In this document: piece by piece, positions 46,887 to 49,586 of the stretch
Layout of the letters: each line of letters opens with the position of its first letter
Numbering within the stretch: the stretch's first letter is position 1
Source of the DNA: Rubrobacteraceae bacterium
Lineage (GTDB): Bacteria; Actinomycetota; Rubrobacteria; Rubrobacterales; Rubrobacteraceae
Length of the DNA: 49,586 nucleotides
Direction: 5' to 3'
Assembly (NCBI GenBank): GCA_030448125.1
Contig: JAUJNO010000017.1
Location: forward strand, 1-49,586
Made by a program: the position numbers and the translations under genes
Notes under the pieces: model-generated
The model's input: only the letters and a program-made list of their open reading frames with translations
What the model was told of the DNA's origin: nothing
Databases searched by the model: none

Positions 46887-47294
46887 CTACTCGTTCTCTT
46901 CTTCTTTATCGTTCTTGTTATTCATCAACGGGCGACCGGTGTACAGACGGAAGAAGGCATCCATGTTGCGCCGGTACTGCTCCAGCGCCTCGGCCCAGAA
47001 GTCGAGGTACGCCTCTCCGGCATCGGTGATGGTGTACATCCTACGCGCCGGCCCACCCCTGGACGTCTCCCACTTGGACTCCACGACGCCGTCCTTCTCC
47101 ATCTGCCGGAGCGTCCGGTATAACGTGCCCGGGTTCATCGCCTCGAACCCAAAAGCTGCCGTCCGCTCCATGAGCTCGTACCCGTAAGAGTTCCACTCGC
47201 GCAACGTTAACAGGATCACCGGTACCAGCCAGTTCCTGGGCCGGACCTCGACCTCGCGCTTCTTCTCCTCTTTGCTCAAAACACCCGCTTCCAT
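46887..47294 (-). CDS. PadR-family transcriptional regulator (PhaQ-like)
   Basis: A 135-residue winged-helix repressor. VPVILLTLREWNSYGYELME is helix 1-2, NPGTLYRTLRQMEKDGVVES the recognition helix and turn, GGPARRMYTITDAGEAYLDF the wing, and EALEQYRRNMDAFFRLY the dimerising helix. In Bacillus megaterium a PadR-type protein, PhaQ, is reported to repress phasin genes and to respond to the polymer; by position and family this protein is a good counterpart. Its promoter contains a perfect palindrome, which implies autorepression. It probably heads the phasin/phaA operon. Confidence 0.85.
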   Translation of the reverse strand: MEAGVLSKEEKKREVEVRPRNWLVPVILLTLREWNSYGYELMERTAAFGFEAMNPGTLYRTLRQMEKDGVVESKWETSRGGPARRMYTITDAGEAYLDFWAEALEQYRRNMDAFFRLYTGRPLMNNKNDKEEENE

Positions 47295-47301
47295 ACCAAC
47301 C

Positions 47302-47336
47302 TATGTGTATTGTACACATATATACTAGATTATCAA
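47302..47336 (-). promoter_or_regulatory. PadR promoter with perfect 19-bp operator
   Basis: On the minus strand TTGATA (47336-47331), 16-bp spacer, TACAAT (47314-47309); the message would begin within ~10 nt of ATG 47294. TATGTGTA-TTG-TACACATA (47302-47320) is a perfect 8-bp inverted repeat with a 3-bp spacer covering the -10 and start site. Confidence 0.75.
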
Positions 47337-47564
47337 CGGCTGGATTGCCGGTATCATTTATTTTCCCAGTGGATTGTAACGTTTCGGACTCGAAATTTGG
47401 GCGTCAGGGATCGGAGAAGGGATTTTGTTCATAGGTTCGGGTCCTACGGGAGAGCAGGTGGGAGACGTGAGCGGTTTGGGTGCGTTGAGCATATAGTTTG
47501 ATTCGCGTCGAGAGCGGCAATAAACTCCCGACTGAGTAAAGTCTTTAGGGAAAGGGAGGCCGTT

Positions 47565-48314
47565 TTGAACTTGCAGGGTGCGGTTGCGGTCGTCACGGGC
47601 GGAAGCCGGGGCATAGGGGCCGCGATATGTGAGGAGTTGGGCCGCGGGGGCGCGAAAGTCGTGGTCAACTATTCTGGCAGCGAGGGTCCCGCCCAGGAGG
47701 TCGTGGACAAGGTCAACCAGATCGGGGGCGGAGGCGAGGCGGTGGCGGTACAGGCCGACGTCTCGGACCCGGAGGACGCGCAGAAGCTGATCGACCAGGC
47801 GGTAGAGCAGTTCGGCCGCGTGGACATTCTGGTCAACAACGCCGGCACAAACATCGACGCCACGCTGGATAAGCTCGACGTAGAGAGCTGGAACCAGGTC
47901 GTGCAGTTGGACCTCAACGGCTGCTTCTACACGGTACACGCGGCGCTACCGCACATGACGGAGCAGGAGAGCGGCGCGATCATCAACATGAGCTCCTTCG
48001 TGGGCGAGGCAGGGAATATGGGCCAGGCCAACTACTCGGCGGCCAAGGCGGGCCTGCTAGGGTTCACCAGGACCGCCGCCCTGGAGCTCGCCCGCAGCAA
48101 CATAACCGTCAACGCCGTCTGCCCGGGCTTCATAGAGACGGACATGACCGACGCGATACCCGATGAGATGCAGGAGAAGATCACCAAGACGATCCCCATG
48201 GGTCGCTTCGGCCAACCGGAAGACATCGCCCAGGCCGTCCGCTTCTGCATCGAAAACGAGTATATGACCGGCGCCACCCTCGACATAAACGGCGGCGTCT
48301 TAATGAGGACCTAG
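47565..48314 (+). CDS. Acetoacetyl-CoA reductase / 3-oxoacyl reductase SDR (PhaB/FabG type)
   Basis: A 249-residue NADPH-dependent reductase. It has the cofactor loop VTGGSRGIGAAICEELGRGG, VDILVNNAGTNIDATLDKLD, the catalytic Ser/Tyr/Lys in NMSSFVGEAGNMGQANYSAA(K), and the C-terminal TGATLDINGGV. With PhaA it would give (R)-3-hydroxybutyryl-CoA for the synthases; PhaB and FabG are not separable by motif. TTG 47565 follows GGGAGG by six bases. A strong terminator follows. Confidence 0.85.
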   Translation: MNLQGAVAVVTGGSRGIGAAICEELGRGGAKVVVNYSGSEGPAQEVVDKVNQIGGGGEAVAVQADVSDPEDAQKLIDQAVEQFGRVDILVNNAGTNIDATLDKLDVESWNQVVQLDLNGCFYTVHAALPHMTEQESGAIINMSSFVGEAGNMGQANYSAAKAGLLGFTRTAALELARSNITVNAVCPGFIETDMTDAIPDEMQEKITKTIPMGRFGQPEDIAQAVRFCIENEYMTGATLDINGGVLMRT

Positions 48315-48335
48315 AGAGCCACCTCCAACGGAACC

Positions 48336-48376
48336 AAACGGGCCTCCTTCCCCGGATCGGGGAAGGAGGCCCGTTT
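48336..48376 (+). terminator. Strong terminator after the first SDR
   Basis: A perfect 18-bp stem (48336-48353 with 48359-48376) with a GGATC loop and TTT as its last bases stands 22 nt after the stop. Confidence 0.88.
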
Positions 48377-48438
48377 CGCGAGTGTGTTGTTGCGAGCGCG
48401 TCGCGCACCCGCCTGATCCGCGACGTTTACGGCATCAT

Positions 48439-48476
48439 TATCTGCGTTGTACACATAGGTTCGCTTTGTATATAAT
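48439..48476 (+). promoter_or_regulatory. Promoter of the second SDR with PHA-locus operator
   Basis: TTGTAC (48447-48452), 18-bp spacer, exact TATAAT (48471-48476). TATCTGCGTTGTACACATA (48439-48457) matches the operator at 47302 in the same register: right half 8 of 8, central TTG identical, left half 5 of 8. It overlaps the -35. Confidence 0.7.
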
Positions 48477-48554
48477 CATGGGCTGTTATAGAGACGTAGA
48501 CTCAGTTTACGTTGGCGCGTAGTCAGAAGCATTCGGAGAGGAAGGTGTTCGCGC

Positions 48555-49325
48555 GTGGGCAGACTCGACGGACGGGTAGCAGTCGTAACTGGTGCCGGAA
48601 GAGGCATTGGGGCGGCGGAGGCGATAAAGATGGCGCAAGAGGGCGCCAAGGTCGCCGTCCTGGACCTCTCCGCGGAGGCGGGGCAGGACACGGTGATGGC
48701 CGTCAGGGACGTCGGACAGGAGGCGATCGCGATCGCGTGCGACGTGTCGAGCGCCAAGCAGGTCGGGGCGGCTTTCGAGGAGGTTGCCAACCACTTCGGG
48801 CGGATCGACATTCTGGTCAACAACGCGGGTCTGTTGCGGGACAACTTGCTCTTCAAGATGAGTGAGGACGACTGGGACAAGGTCCTGGACGTTCACCTCA
48901 AGGGGAGCTTCCTCTGCACGCAGGCCGTCCAGCAGTACATGGTCGAGCAGGAGTACGGCAGGATTATCATGACCTCCTCGATCGTTGCTCTGGGCAACAA
49001 AGGGCAGGTCAACTACTCCGCGGCCAAGGCTGGTTTGCAGGCGATGGCTCGGACGCTGGCCCTGGAGCTCGGGCGGTTCAACGTCACCGTCAACGCGGTC
49101 GCGCCGGGTTGGATCGAGACGGAGATGACCAAGGAAGCCGCCGAGCGCGTCGGCATCACGATGGAGGACATGAAGGAGCGGTTCGCCAAGAACATCCCGC
49201 TTAGGCGCTTTGGCCGCCCAGAGGACGTCGCCAACGTCGTCGCCTTCCTCTGCTCCGACGAGGCCTCGTACATAAGCGGCGAGACGATCTACGTAGCCGG
49301 CGGTCCTTCAAGCTCGGTAATTTAG
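48555..49325 (+). CDS. SDR-family 3-oxoacyl/acetoacetyl reductase (FabG-like)
   Basis: A 256-residue short-chain dehydrogenase paralogous to the gene at 47565. VAVVTGAGRGIGAAEAIKMA binds NADP(H); IDILVNNAGLLRDNLLFKMS, MTSSIVALGNKGQVNYSAAK (Ser/Tyr/Lys catalytic set) and VAPGWIETEMTKEAAERVGI follow; it ends SGETIYVAGGPSSS. It is likely a second (R)-3-hydroxyacyl-CoA-forming reductase, perhaps for different chain length. GAGAGGAAGG precedes GTG 48555. Its promoter carries the PHA-locus operator, unlike the first reductase, for which I see none. Confidence 0.85.
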   Translation: MGRLDGRVAVVTGAGRGIGAAEAIKMAQEGAKVAVLDLSAEAGQDTVMAVRDVGQEAIAIACDVSSAKQVGAAFEEVANHFGRIDILVNNAGLLRDNLLFKMSEDDWDKVLDVHLKGSFLCTQAVQQYMVEQEYGRIIMTSSIVALGNKGQVNYSAAKAGLQAMARTLALELGRFNVTVNAVAPGWIETEMTKEAAERVGITMEDMKERFAKNIPLRRFGRPEDVANVVAFLCSDEASYISGETIYVAGGPSSSVI

Positions 49326-49371
49326 AGCTGGTCAGCACTTCAGCTTGTCAGCTGTTTGCCGATCTAGCGGC

Positions 49372-49401
49372 GGGGGGGGGGAAATTGCGACCCCCCCCCC
49401 C
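49372..49401. repeat. G10 / C11 homopolymer palindrome
   Basis: Ten G (49372-49381) and eleven C (49391-49401) surround AAATTGCGA. It could be a terminator-like hairpin after the SDR, but homopolymer runs continue to the window end, so base-call or contig-end artefact is likely. Confidence 0.5.
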
Positions 49402-49404
49402 ACA

Positions 49405-49586
49405 CTAAGTGTTGATGAATATGAGTGAGGCGGGGTCGCGGCCGTAGAGGGGCTCGGGGGGATTGTGGGCGGCCGTGTTGGCTGCCTCCCTGCCCCGGGG
49501 GGTGGGGGTGGGCTGGGGGGCCGGGGGGGGGGGGGAATGCCTGTGGACCGGGTGTGTCCCGAGCAAGGCCCTGCTGGCGTCGGCCA
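49405..49586 (-). CDS. Possible C-terminal fragment of an unknown minus-strand protein (doubtful)
   Basis: A minus-strand frame ends with a TAG at 49405-49407 and reads EAANTAAHNPPEPLYGRDPA then SLIFINT, which looks like coding sequence. Beyond ~49490 it dissolves in G/C homopolymers (for example at 49500-49535) that probably disrupt the frame. I do not recognise the family. Confidence 0.25.
   Translation of the reverse strand, partial: ADASRALLGTHPVHRHSPPPPAPQPTPTPRGREAANTAAHNPPEPLYGRDPASLIFINT

Noticed and set aside
1..49586. CRISPR array or prophage
   Set aside because: No regularly spaced short repeats and no phage structural, integrase or lysis genes are visible.

Overview
The window is about 49.6 kb of GC-rich chromosome and looks like Rubrobacter or a close deep-branching actinobacterium. 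This rests on the gene content (a trxA/groES/CwlM-like amidase neighbourhood, a short primary sigma factor, a class III PHA synthase system), the GC-rich codon use, the frequent GTG/TTG starts, and several promoters whose -10 box lies only 7-9 nt from the start codon (leaderless-type). The assignment is inference; no rRNA gene is present to confirm it.

Region 1 (1-16 kb) is mostly housekeeping. It holds a CwlM-like amidase fragment, groES, thioredoxin, a FruK-type sugar kinase, a thioredoxin-fold exported protein, and pyrF. A murE-led operon follows, with a CsoR-family protein, two small unknowns and pyrE, and hup next to it. The primary sigma factor is followed by an overlapping inositol-monophosphatase-family gene. 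Then come a class A PBP, a class V aminotransferase-fold protein, RidA, an AbrB/PIN toxin-antitoxin pair whose toxin lacks an obvious start codon, and NudC.

Region 2 (16-29 kb) is transport and catabolism. It has a large FAD/Fe-S 2-hydroxyacid dehydrogenase, a four-gene osmoprotectant ABC transporter operon, a nitrilase-family amidohydrolase, asparagine synthetase, a SAM-methyltransferase-like protein, an AHL-lactonase-like hydrolase and an ADHFE1-type hydroxyacid-oxoacid transhydrogenase. Two intergenic spacers here are bounded by AT-rich inverted arms.

Region 3 (29.5-49.3 kb) is a polyhydroxyalkanoate (PHA) locus. It carries an acyl-CoA synthetase, two complete class III synthase pairs (PhaE1-PhaC1, PhaE2-PhaC2), a third class I-like PhaC, four phasin or phasin-like proteins (two of them near-identical tandem copies), an acyl-CoA dehydrogenase, a frameshifted dienoyl-CoA-reductase-like SDR, a GNAT acetyltransferase with a helical N-terminal extension, a thiolase (PhaA), a PadR-family regulator and two SDR reductases (PhaB/FabG type). 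Thiolase and reductase make (R)-3-hydroxyacyl-CoA, the synthases polymerise it, and phasins coat the granule.

Two features stand out. First, a 19-bp palindrome (TATGTGTA-N3-TACACATA) is perfect in the promoter of the PadR gene. Imperfect versions overlap the core promoters of the phaE2, GNAT and fabG-like genes, and a weaker one lies at phaE1. This suggests a PadR (PhaQ-like) regulon across the locus. Second, PhaE1 and one phasin both end in a domain matching the peripheral subunit-binding (E3-binding) domain of 2-oxoacid dehydrogenase E2 proteins, which is unexpected on PHA granule proteins. The last ~200 bases are rich in G/C homopolymers and may be poor-quality contig end. I see no tRNA, rRNA, CRISPR array or insertion sequence.
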